Assembly: GCA_001584585.1 (NCBI GenBank)
Contig: LSYV01000014.1
Location: forward strand, 1,604,658-1,668,657
Length of the DNA: 64,000 bases
DNA from: Gonium pectorale
Taxonomy: Eukaryota > Chlorophyta > Chlorophyceae > Chlamydomonadales > Volvocaceae
Reading direction: 5' to 3'
How positions within the stretch are numbered: the first letter of the stretch is position 1; every line of letters starts with the position of its first letter. A program made the translations under genes and the position numbers. Of the stretch, positions 48,062 to 59,150 are shown piece by piece. Below the pieces are notes generated by a model, which searched no databases, was not told the origin of the DNA, and was given only the letters and a program-made list of their open reading frames with translations.

Positions 48062-51000
48062 TCATTCCCATTGCCGCCGCCGCTGAAAGCATTTGTCACC
48101 GCCGGCGCCCGCACCACCAGCCGTCCTGCTGCGCTTATTAGGTGCGGGGTTGTGCACCGCCTCCGACACGTCACGCCGATGGCCTCGCAGGAAGCGGCGG
48201 CGCATGCGTAGGTCGGTGGCGGCCGAAATCGCCATGGTAGCAGCGGCAAGAAGGCGGTGAACAGCAGCGCCGGCGGCCAGCGGCCTTGCGCAAAATGGCG
48301 GGACAGCAGCAGCATATGCGTCAGGCACACCAGCGTGACGCGCGCTTGAAGGTAGGGCGACAGCTGCGGGTTGCGGGGAAACGAGGTATGGGGTAAGAGG
48401 AAAACAGCGCGCTTGAACTAAGAACATCTGTGCATCTGACAGCAACACCGCCTCGGGGCAGATTCCAGTGCCATACTGCGGCACGCACATGCTCACCTTG
48501 CAATAGCAGTGGCTCGTGACCAGTGTAAGGCGTGCATTCTTGGGCCATGGGCAACCTCCATACCAGATGCAGGACTGACTATGGTCAAGACCGCGCGTAA
48601 AGCGGGGCCACCATACATTTGCCATTGGCATAGCTTAGCATGACTGATTCTGACTGATCAGCATGCATGTTCCCTGCGCATCCGCCACCTGCCTGCATCA
48701 TCGGAGCGGGGCAGTCCCATTCCGGCAGGCTGGGAAGAACCTGGGAGTCGCTAGCGGGGTCCCCTAGCGCACCATCGACGGATGCGTCCACGCCCGCCAC
48801 TGGGCGCACCCCGCCACACGCCGCCTCGAGAGCCCGCTGCGCCTTACCAAGACACGCGTCCATGCCGTGGGATGCGAACAGCCGCAACAGGCCGTCAAAG
48901 GCCCGCGGAGCCATCGTACGAAACTGGTCCATGCGCTCCTCGGGCCCCGCCGGCGCATCCATGCAATACGGCATGCTGAGCAGGCTGTCCACGTCGTACG
49001 ACACGTCATGAAGGCCGGCTGCGGCAGCTTCCGTCAGAAGATGGGCATGTCGGGCCACTCCTGCTCCTCCTGTCTGCTGGGACAAAAGTCCGTCCAGGCA
49101 GGCTACGGACTCCGCGCCCAGAACCTCCTCGTGCAGCCGCCGGACCTCCAGCGCCGCGGCGGGAGGCAGAACCAGCAGCGGAAGTGACGCCAGGGGGGCA
49201 GGTGCCGCCGGGGCTCTGTGCGAGCATGCTCGGCTACGCGGGAGCTGGACGCCTGGCTGGCTGGCGGTATTGTTCCAGCCGCTGGCAGCTCCACTGGTGG
49301 CGGTAGGATGTGGAGCATCAGGGCTCCGGGGGCGTGCAGCGCGGCGGGAGGGAGGGCCAGCTTACAAGGGAGGTGTTGAGGACAGGGTGTCGCCAATCTT
49401 TAAGGCCATACAAGATGGCAGCACAAGCAAGTATTCAACGTTCATGCGCGTAGACGCCAGCGAGCGGATGAGAAGGCGCGAGTGACGGTACACAGGATCG
49501 AAGCACGCATCCTGCCGGCCCGGCCCGGCCCGCAAGTAAGGCCTGCCCACGCTCGCACGCTACTGTTGCATGCTCACAAGTACGGATGAGGTCCTATAAG
49601 CCGCGACCTGAAGGATGCGATGGCCTTTCCATCGCTCCCGCCACCACCCGCTGCCTTATCTGGAGGGCTGGCATTGAAGCAGGGAGTGAAGACGTCGTCC
49701 AGAAGGATCTGCTGCCGAAGCCTCCGCCGACCCGTGGGTCTGGCGGCCACCACGCAGCGGAGGGACGACAGTTGGCGGCCCGCCGGCACACGCACCACCA
49801 CCACCACCACCAGGTCAACCTCCGCCGCCGGCATGGGTGAGCCCTGATTCGCCGTCTCCGCAGCTGTCGCCATGCTGCCTCCGGCCACCTCCGGGCCACC
49901 TGTTGCTCGCGTGGAACCCACCCCTCCGCGAGGGGCACGGCGGCCAGGCGATCGCGGCCGGCAGGAGCGCACCGTCGCCAGTGAAAGTTGCACCACCGGC
50001 CATGGCGACCTCTAGCGCCTGCCGCAGCGCGCTCTCAACCCCCTCAATGTCCACCTGGCCGTCTGCGGTAGTATCGCTGCGGCTGCGTTCGGCGCTGCCT
50101 CCGCCATCGGGAATCAGGGACATATGACGCAGCGCGATGCGGCAGGACCCGCTGAGGTCGCCAATTCCGCCGCTGCCGCCATGGGCGCTTACCCCGTCAC
50201 CTCCGGCGCCAGCATCTGCCCCGCTGACGCCTGTGGCCACCACGCCTCCGCCGGGGCGTCCGCAGCGCAGCGTCAGCAGCAGCTGCACGCAGCCGGGCAC
50301 GCTCGCCGCTGAGAGGAGCTGCAGGGGTGATGGACAGCATTGGGCACCGCTCCTTCCGCCCGATCGTCCAGCATTTGGGCCAGCAGCGGAGGTAACTCGT
50401 CGCAAGCTTGCGGCTGCGGTGGACTGGACCAGGTCAGCTGCCTGCTCGAATGTGACGCCGCTGGGCAGCGGGGCCTTGAGGCTGACCAGCAGCGGGCGGC
50501 GGCGGGAACGGTAGATGGCGGGGGCGTCGGGCGAGTAGCGCGTGGCGGCTGACCCACCCGCCTCAGGGCCAGCGGCCGAGGCTTCTCCTGGACCGCCGTC
50601 ACCAAGGGACTGAATTGCCACTCATCGCCGCATGTTGCACAGAAAGTTCCTGCGAGGGCTCCTGCATTGTGCCCTCCGCTGCTTTGGCCACCTCAAGGGA
50701 AGGCCCATGGGTCAGCGCCTTGCGCCAGGGGAACAGACCCCAGCCGGCACGAGCGGGTGAGGAGGCCGCTGAAAGCTCCTGAGCTCCTGAGCGGCCAGGG
50801 GCGGCGCTGCCAGGGGCGCACATCGCACCATGCAAGGGGTCTGGCGAGCGCCTGCCAGCCCGTGCGTCTCCGTCACCCGCGTTGCTGCTCTTGTACGAGC
50901 CGCTGGCATCGCGACCGCCGGCAGGAGCGGTAAGAAGCCACGTCGCCTGCGCTCTTGCCAGCTGCTGCTGCTGCTGCTGCTGCTGCTGCCGGTAGGCGCG

Positions 51001-52082
51001 GTACTCCGGCCAGCGTGACGTGACCTCCAGATGCCGTACGACCGCGTATGGCACCGCTACGGTCAGAAGGAGGTGCAGTACGACCTTCCAGGGCCGCAGG
51101 CCATTGCTGGCCGGAGCCCAACGAGTGGCCTCGCCGAGGGGCGACGCCTGCAGCCGGCGGCCGACAACGTACATCGCCACCTTGAGTGCAGCACAGAGGA
51201 GTGGTCCCACATTCATTGAACCGACGCAGCCATCTGCAATCATTGTGAGACCGACAGGATTAGAAGGACACAGTTAGTGCGAATGGCTGCCTGGAGGCAC
51301 ACGCCCACATGTTTGCGTGCAAATGTCTGCCTAAGCACGAAACAGGGCAAAACCGGGAAGGGCCAAACGGGCGTTTCACACGGTGGTTCCATCGGCGCTC
51401 ACATTGCGCGGTTCATTTTATCACGAGTACGCAAGACTCTCACTCCTGCGCACCCCAGACACACCCGCAGCACCACGAGCGGCTTCCATGCGAAGTAGGC
51501 CACAACCGCCAGGCGCCGCGGCGCGTTGCCGTAGTGGCCAGAGGCACCGAGGGCCAGTAACCCCGTCGGCACGCAAAAGGCGGCGGCGATGGAACCCACA
51601 GCGGGGAAGAGGAGGGTGGCGGAAAACAGCCAGCTCCGTAGGCGCTCGTACAGGGGGCGGGATGCAAGGGCCAGGGCCAGCGTCTGTAACTGCACCACCA
51701 CGAGGAACAGATTTGAGTAGTCTGCGAGGCGCAGTCGGAGCCGAGGGTCAACGGCTGCCCCCGTACGCAGTGTGTACAGCAGCCGGCGGGGGTACGGCTC
51801 GGCGCAGGGGAAGCCGGCCAGCACGGCGTCTGCGCGGCGGGCTGCGGGGTCGAGGAGGGGCAGCTGCGCCTGCAGCGCAGAGTGCGGGCCGCCGCCCGTC
51901 GGGACGCAGAGCGCGAGGAACATGAGCTGGGACGTGTAGGCTGGGAAAAGGGTCAGGATCTCCAACAGCAGAAGGACGATGTCAGTCCAGTAGCTGCGGC
52001 GCACGGACCACGCGGCGAAGGACAGCGGCCGCGGCGGCGAGCTGCCGGCCGTGGCCGCAGGTGTTGATGCCGCGACCCGCAT
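48062..52082 (-). pseudogene. Array copy 7: decayed member, exon 3-exon 4 internal deletion
   Basis: Exon 1 (52082-51465, 206 codons) is fully open from ATG at 52082 (MRVAASTPAA). Exon 2 (about 51236-49610) shifts frame soon after its acceptor (a TGA follows MAASVQ), again near 50610, and again near 49945 where four bases are lost in WPPAVPLAEG; it carries a nine-Gln run near 50961-50990. The exon 3 acceptor is altered (tgtaa|gctg) and a shift lies near 49220. Then a deletion joins the middle of exon 3 (FDGLLRLFASHGMDACL) directly to the last codons of exon 4 (PMMQ|gcaggt at 48693). Exon 5 (48363-48062) lacks one A in an AAA run. Upstream half of exon 1 resembles copy 6, downstream half is almost identical to copy 4. 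Confidence 0.82.
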
Positions 52083-52475
52083 ATTGCTGACACTTATTGA
52101 CCCCTCCTCTCAGGGTTGCAATGGGTGACCAGCCCCGCCCCGCCCGTAAGCACCCTTGACAGTTGTTCACTTGTTCGGTGCTAAGGTTTGCTATCTATGT
52201 GCGAATAGGGTTTGCTGATGTAGATCGCGAGGAGTAGGCACATAATGGCCGGGACACCAGGATTCCCCCGTCGTGCGGTTACCGCAATGTCCGACTCAGC
52301 CAACCGACTCTTGGCGCTGGGCTGCGTTGCCCTTATCTTTACACACATGTTCGCTATCTACTTGATTGCTGGTTAGACACCAGCTGTGATGCACGAAATC
52401 ATTTTAGGGTTACGCCATGACCACGATAGGTGATTCACGCGCTTGACGTCACAAAACCAGCAGTGATATACAGTT
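52083..52475. promoter_or_regulatory. Divergent intergenic region of copies 7 and 8
   Basis: A 393-bp region lies between the ATG of copy 7 (minus) and the first ATG of copy 8 (plus). It is more AT-rich than its surroundings. No exon 1 for copy 8 was found in it, so the 5' truncation of copy 8 lies here. Promoter function for copy 8 is inferred from position only. Confidence 0.35.
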
Positions 52476-55400
52476 ATGATAAAGCGTGACCTGCCGCATG
52501 ACCTGCCGCTTCTTGCCGGCGGCAGCGATGACCTCGGCACCTCAGGGGACGGCGGCGGCGGCGACCCGCGGGTCGAGCCCCTGTTGCCAGTGGACTCGCT
52601 GCCGCATCATGCAAGGCCAGTCGTCGTCGGCGGCGTGTCAGGCAGCTCAGGTGTAGCACCCCCAGCAGCATCCTGCCTGCTCCCTATGCGGCGCGCAGCA
52701 GCGGCAGAGCCTCTTGACTGGCCGCCCGTCTGCGAGTCAGAGGCGTATTTCAGCCAGGTGGACGACCATGAGCTCGGCGCCCGCACCAGTGTACGCTTTC
52801 AGCCCGCGGAAGGCGAGTCCCGGGCTGCATCGGTGCCGAAGTCACAGCTACCACCGGGGGTTGCGAATCGTCCGCGTGGCAGCGGGCCAGGAGACGCGCT
52901 GGTCGATGACGGGGCGGCCGGTTCGGGCTGCACCCTCAACGACCCCGCGTTCTACCGCTCGCGCCACACTCCGCTGCTGGTCAGCCTCAAGGTTCAGCCG
53001 CCCGGCGGCGAGGAGTCTGAACAGGTCGCGACCCAGATCCGGTCCGCTGCAGTCGCACCCACTGCCACCGCGGCGAGCGGCGGGCGCAGCGCCAGGAGTG
53101 GGTCCGGGCCATTGGAACTTCTCTCACCCGTATGCGTGGGCGGGTGCCCGCAGCTGCTGCTAACGCTGCGCTGCGGGCCCGCCGGCGGCGTGGGAACGGC
53201 TGGTGCCGCTGGAGCTGAAGCTGGTGGCGAGGATGACGAGATGGGCGAGGCAGGGCGCGGCGGGGGAGGGGAAATCACCCCAAACGGCCAGGGCGGTGCC
53301 CGTCGCATCGCGCTGCATCATCTGGCACTGGGATTTGGCGGCGACGACGGGACTGTTGCCGGCGGCGACGACGCCAGTACCACTGAGGGACACGTAGATA
53401 CCGAGAAGGTAGAGAGCGCGCTGCGGCGGGTGCTGGGGGCTGCCATGGCTGGCGGTGCCGCCGAAGCGGCCGCTACCTGTGGCGGCGAGCTGCTGCCCAT
53501 CGCCCTCGTCTGGCCGCCAGCCCTGCCGCGCGCGGAGGCGCGCCCGTCGGCGGGGGTCGTAAAAGAGCAGCCGGTTGCCGGGAGTGGCGCGGCGCCAGCT
53601 GCAGCGATGGCGGACCAGAGCTCGTCAGGACCCACAGCACAGGTGGTGCTGGCGGTGCGCGTGCCGGCGGTGCGCAGTGCATCTTCCCTGCGCTGCGTGG
53701 TGTCCGGGCCCCTGCTGTGCCTGTCGCGACTGCGCCAGCATGCCTACCTTGATGAAGTCTTCGATCCGTGCTTTGTGCCAAACACCTCGGACCAGTGCGG
53801 CGCGGAAGGATTCGCAGTTCTCAGGTGAGCGGCTTCGCTTCTTCAGTGCCCTTGTTCCGTTACAATTTGTTGTGCCACACCATTATGGCTGTAATCCTTT
53901 CCCTAACCCCCGACCATCTTGTGGGCACTTTCACCGGCTTGCTGATTCCCGTTGCGTCGGCGGTTACTCCTGCGTTAGCTGTCATACCAGACCGCCAACC
54001 ACCAAGTTGCTCATCCGCAGATTTGCCCTCCCATCGGCTGCCCTACGCAACCCCGGAGCGCTGGTGCTGCACGTCCTGCCGCCCTCCATGGGGCTGGCTG
54101 ATGCAGCGGCAACACCCGCCATCGACGTGGCGTCCATCTCCCGCGCAGCCGAGGAGCACCTTCAGCAGCAGCAGCAGTTGCCGGAGGCATCGGCGGCGAC
54201 TGCGCCCCTGGCGTCGCTTCCGCTGCTGGTTCTGCCTTCCGCCGCGGCGCAGGAGGTCCGGCGGCTGCATGAGGAGGTGCTCGGCGCGGAAGCCGTAGCC
54301 TGCCTGGACGGGCTGCTGTCCAGGCAGGCGGGAGGAGGGGGACAGGAACGGCAGGCCCTTCTTCTGGCGGCAGCGGGGACAGATATGATAACGAGCGGTC
54401 TCCACGACGTGGCGTACGACATGGGCTGCCTGCTCAGCATGCCGCCGTACAGCATGAATATGCCGGCGGGGGCTGAGGCGGCCACGAAGGGCTACCCGAC
54501 GGCGCCGCCGCAACAGCCCCGCGTGGACCTGCGGCTCTTCGACGGCCTGCTGCGGTTACTCGCATCCTGCCACATGGCCGCTTGCCTGGAGGAGGCACTG
54601 CGGGCCCGGGGGGCGTGCGGCGGAGAGTGCCCACTGGAGCTCGTGACGTATGCCTTCGGCGGAGGAGCGGACTACGACAGCACCGCCACGGAGGCGGGCG
54701 GTGGGGTGCTACCTCCAAACCTTGAGGCGGAAGTCTTTGATGGAGGGACGCGCGTTGGTAGCACCGGCGCTAGTGCTTCAAGCAGTCCGAAGGCCTCTAG
54801 CGCCGGCGAGGGTTCCTGCCAAAAGCGCATGTCAACACGGAAAGACGTCGCCGCTGAGATCTACGACACAAGCAGCGGCCCCGGTGGCTCCCAGACTGCC
54901 GCGAGTCTGCCTGGCAGCGACCCCCTTGCTTCGCTTCCGCCTCCGGGTCCGGCCTGGTGGTTGCGGGCGCTGCTTCGGGGCTTCCAGCCGCCGGCGCTGG
55001 AGGCCGCCTACCAAGCCTTCAAGGCGGCGCAGCTCGTATATTTTGACTTCATGGCGCTGCTCCTCCTGGCGGCGATTCGTACCTCTCCCATGTACCGCAC
55101 GTACGAGTCTGACTTGGAGCTACTGGGGTCGATGGCGGCCGCTGGTACCACTGAGCCGGCAGCGCCGGCGCCGCGGTGGCTACAGATTGCGTCCCAGGGC
55201 CTCTTCCTGGCGGTGATCATGCTGGTGCTGGGCCTGACGCTGCTCACGCCGCTGCACCGCACGTAAGTCGCGACAAGGATCGTATGCGTATGTGATAAGG
55301 GACCCGAGGGCAACAGTTGGCGGGGCAGTCCGGCTTCGCGTAATTGGACTACTGTTACTCGGTGAATGCTTTGTGCGGGAGCTCCAAGCATTCACCAATT

Positions 55401-56372
55401 ACGTAGCAGCACGTTTGCGGCGTGGCGCCTTGTTATGAAGCCCTACCATGGAGCTGGGGCAGCCGTGTTGCTTAGTGGGTCGCTGGCCCACAGCCGTGCA
55501 CATTGTCGCATACGGCCAGTGCAAGCCCTGCCTCTGCACCGCCCCTCCTGACGACCCGCAGGCGCCGCAACTTCCTGCTACAGCTTTGTGGGTGGCTGGA
55601 CTCGGTTGTACACCTGGTCATGCACCTGCCCCTGCCCCTGGTCGGCGGCACGCTGCTGCCGATGCCGGACGTCTGGACGCTGGCTTCCCGCGAACGGGCC
55701 CTGCACTGGATCATCTTCTGCTTTTGGGAGCCGGCGCTTCTGCAGGCAGGTGGCGTGGGGCTAACCTCTGGCAGAGCATCCGCAAACGATAGCCTAGGAG
55801 ATGAACTTGCATCGCGTATCACGCTTAACTTGTTCAGAGCAAGACCAGCGCGTACCAATGCTTCGGCTGGGGTCTTGAAGTCGTGCGTGCTGCACCCTAG
55901 CTGCACGCTTCATTTTATTGGGCAACGTCGATCCAGTCGGTTAAGGCCGCCTTTGGTCATGTCCCGGAAATAAGTGAAGGCAGCCGTTGCTAACGTGTGG
56001 CTGATGGCTTAGTTTGAACACCACGTGACGTGAACCGTCCCTGCCGCACAGCTTTCGCCCTACCTGCAAGCGCGCGTCATGCTGGTCGGCCTGCTGCCCA
56101 TGATGCTCTACAGCCGACACTGCGCCCGAGGCCGCTGGCCGCCTGCTCTGCTGTTCACCGCCGTCTTCGCCGCCGGCACGATGGCGGTATCGGCTGCCAC
56201 CGACCTCCACATGCGCCGCCGCTTCCTGCGACAGCGGCGGGGCGCCTTGGACACCGCGCCCCGCTGGGTCGCTCAGGATGACCCGCCGGGCGGTGCCGGC
56301 GTTAGCGTCGGCATGCGTCTTGCCGCTGCCAAAGGTGGAGGCCACTGCCCCACGGTTCCCAAGCACTACTGA
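52476..56372 (+). CDS. Array copy 8: open member lacking the N-terminal membrane bundle
   Basis: Exons 52476-53824, 54021-55262, 55562-55745 and 56052-56372 join in frame to 1,031 aa. The ATG at 52476 (MIKRDLPHDL) is the first in frame; family exon 1 and the membrane part of exon 2 are missing, so the product starts in the low-complexity part of exon 2. Blocks kept: TPLLVSLKVQPPGG, CVGGCPQLLLTLRCG (PGC changed to GGC), SASSLRCVVSGP, PLASLPLLVLP, DGLLSRQAGGGG, FDGLLRLLASCHM, PAWWLRALLRGFQP and the exon 3-5 membrane bundle. Splice sites are good: exon 3 donor AC|gtaagt; exon 4 GC donor CAG|gcaggt. Every frame is open, unlike the other incomplete copies, which suggests selection or recent truncation. 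Only the C-terminal bundle would anchor it. Confidence 0.82.
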
Positions 56373-56973
56373 GGGCCGGGGCGGTTGTGAGTGAGTACAA
56401 GAAGGGCCTTGATGCTTCGACACCGTTGGCGCCGAAGCTGCTACATTCTCGAGCGAGGATGTGTGGACGGATGCGAATGCGTCGCTAGTGTCTGCAGCTC
56501 TTGTACGGCAGTGCTCTTAACAGCCCCCCTTCTGGTACTTGAGTTGTCCTCTAGTGCATGCAACCCCCACGCCGGGTACACCGCTAAGTTGCCATCGTCT
56601 GCGCTCCTTGTTGGCAGGCGTATGACTGATGCCCATAGCCGCGTTCGCATGACACTCAGACTGGAGTTTTAGACATTTGAGTTCCATGGCTGTGGCATCC
56701 TTGTCCCTGACGGAGAAGGTGAGGGCCATCTGAGCCCCGGGTAGTCCTGCACAGCCCAGTCGCACTACCGCAGCGGCGCCCTCGGTTTCTGCCATGAACA
56801 TGGCCAGCATGCTACCTAATGAGCGACATGCACCAAACGCTAGCAACTAAGCGCCCAGCCGAATACGTGGCAGAAAGGAAGTCGGGGGGGCTAATACCCG
56901 TGGCGTCCATGGAAGCCGCCATGGGTTGGCGTATCTGGTAGCATTGGCGTCGCACACGACACTCGTATCGGCG
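56373..56973. other. 3' flank of copy 8
   Basis: No gene seen. Minus-strand frames at 56517-56846 and plus-strand frames at 56391-56672 lack any recognisable domain. No TGTAA signal lies close to the copy 8 stop; the nearest on the plus strand is at about 57097. Confidence 0.4.
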
Positions 56974-57490
56974 ACGAAGGCAACATTAATGTCGAGGAGG
57001 TGGTGAGGAGCGCGCTGCGGCAGTAGGCGCTATGCGCCAAATGCCGGCTGGCACTGCCTATGCGGGCGGGCGGTTGCCTGTGTGGCTGATCTCGTGTAAT
57101 CCTTGCCATGCGCGGGCATCTATCTGGCTTACAGCTATGCGTCGCCACTGCTGTCTTCCACATTAGGAGCCCACAGCGTACCGTAAAGGTGTGGCGGCTA
57201 CTGCCAGTCTTGTACAGCCAACCGAGTTAGAAGAAGATATTATTACGGCAGCTCCGCTTCCTGTTTATCCCCTCCCAACCCCACAACCGTCTTCCCACCT
57301 GCAAGGCGCTCACTTGTCACGCCGGGTGGTCCGATGCCCATGATGTCGCTCATTCGACACCACGCCCGAGGCCGCTTGCTGCCCGCACTGCTGCTTGGCG
57401 CCGCCTTGGATGCGAGCACGGCGGCAGTATAAGCCGCCACCTGCCTACGCATGTGCCGCTGCTTACTTCTCAAAAGGCGTCGCGCTTTGG
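56974..57490 (+). pseudogene. Relic of the array family: exon 2 and exon 5 fragments
   Basis: At 56974-57024 the plus strand reads EGNINVEEVVRSALRQ, resembling EGHVDTEKVESALRR of copy 8 exon 2, then hits TAG. At about 57337-57485 it reads PMMSLIRHHARGRLLPALLLGAA, then TAAV, a stop, AATCLRM, matching family exon 5 with an in-frame TAA where SAATDLRM is expected. Exons 3 and 4 between them are missing. It is a heavily decayed dead copy. Confidence 0.55.
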
Positions 57491-57999
57491 CCACGGCGCG
57501 CCACGGGGCCTCCAAAGGCGATCCGCCTGGCGACCAGGGCGCCAGGTTTGGCAGCGGCCCCGCTGCTGCCAAGGGTGGCTGCGGCCGAGGGATGGCAGTA
57601 GCAAGACAGGGAACTGCTGACGCGATTGGTTTGCGGTCGCCAAATACGCGGAATGCAAGGAGGGGGGACCCCGGTGCCGAATCAAATTACTGGCCGCGGG
57701 CATTGAGGATGGGCGGAGAGGAATATCAAGCTCACCTGCGATTGATGCGTAACGGAGGTAACGGCAATAGCGGCGCTCCGCAGCAATCTTACACCGCTGC
57801 CGCCGGCGCCAGGTTACGGGTCAAGCCACTCCCGAGCTGGCCGGCCGATGGGGCAACTACCGAGGCCCGATGCTGTGTGCCGCTAGTTAATCTTGGCCAG
57901 CATGTCTGCGCCACGGGTTGTGCGCTCCCAGCAGCCGCATTGCTCCCTGGTGTGTGGCCCGCTGCTGCAGCTGAGCTCCCCGGCGGGCCTCTAGTGGGG

Positions 58000-59150
58000 G
58001 CCGCCGTCATGTGCAGCCCACGAAGACGTCTGCTGCTGATCAGCGTTACGGTCTCAGTGCCCACCGGCGCCAGATTCCATCCCGCAACCCTGCGGATAAT
58101 TTCCGCTGCCGCCACAACTGTTCTGCCACCTCCGCTGCCCTCGACTGCCAACGAGCACGACAAGGGTACTGCAGCCCTATCAGGCGTTAGGAGCAGCGCC
58201 CGCAGAGCTGATGAGCCCTTGGAACTCGTTTTAGCGGTGCTACGTGCATGGCTGTGTGCATTTGCTGCTGCTAGGCTGCGGGATGTGTAGTTGCGGCCAC
58301 AGCAGTGGAAGCACCGAAGAAAGCTGTCATGACGGGAGATGGCTGCGAACGGCGCCGCACCAGCTGTCGCTCAGCGGCGCGACTGGCGATGGTGAGGCCG
58401 TCGGCAGCAGTAGGAGTGACGGTGCCCGTTGCGACGAGAGTGATTGCGGTGCTGCGGGGCACGATGACGTTTGCGCTCACTTCAACATGTCGTGACAGCG
58501 CGGGCCTGGGGCCATCACCGCCACCAGCTGCCGGAACCAAGTCCAACCATGGACAGCTGGAACCATTGACTGACCAGAAACCTGAACCAGCACTAGTAAC
58601 TTTCACCAGCATTAGCCAACGCAGCTGTATATGATCCTCGAGGTAGAACGCTGATGTGCAGGCTACAACACGCTTAACAATCCCCGTGGCATCGAAAGGT
58701 TTTGCTCCGTGGGTCGCCCAGCTTGCATGCGTACCGTCAACTGCATGATAAGGTGCTGCACGTGGAGGCCGTGGCCTTTCTGGTAGGGCTGAGTGAGGAC
58801 GACATGTCCATAGGATTTCCTGACGGCAAATGTCGAATCGAGCGGGGTCCATGGCGTACGTTGGGCATACATGTGCAACCGATACACCACGCAAACAATG
58901 CTGCACCATCGGGGGCCGAGGAAACGGCGGAGCAACCGCCGATATCACCACCTCTGTCTCAAATGGGCCTATCCACAGCGCTTTGACGGCCTGCTGGGTC
59001 TGATCGCGCTTTGCAATCCGCGGCACGGGGCGCGTGCCTGGATAAGGTGCTCCGGGCCCGAGAGGCGTGTGGCGGAGTACTTCTGGTGGACCGGGAGGCG
59101 GCGGATGCCAGTGGAGGAAGCTTTGGCATGCAGTCCTGCTTTCCGGCATG
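58000..59150 (+). pseudogene. Relic of the array family: exon 2 and exon 3 fragments
   Basis: At 58016-58270 a frame reads CSPRRRLLLISVTVSVPTGA, later EPLELVLAVLRAWLC, aligned with YRSRRRPLLVSLKVPLPSG and PLELLSAVCVPGC of intact exon 2. At 58350-58380 RTAPHQLSL matches RRIALHHLAL. At about 58733-58785 RQLHDKVLHVEAVAFLVGL matches RRLHEEVLGAEAVACLDGL of exon 3, and near 58985 FDGLLGLIALCNPRHGA matches FDGLLRLFASRGMDA, in another frame. It is far more diverged than any other copy, so probably the oldest remnant here. Confidence 0.6.
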
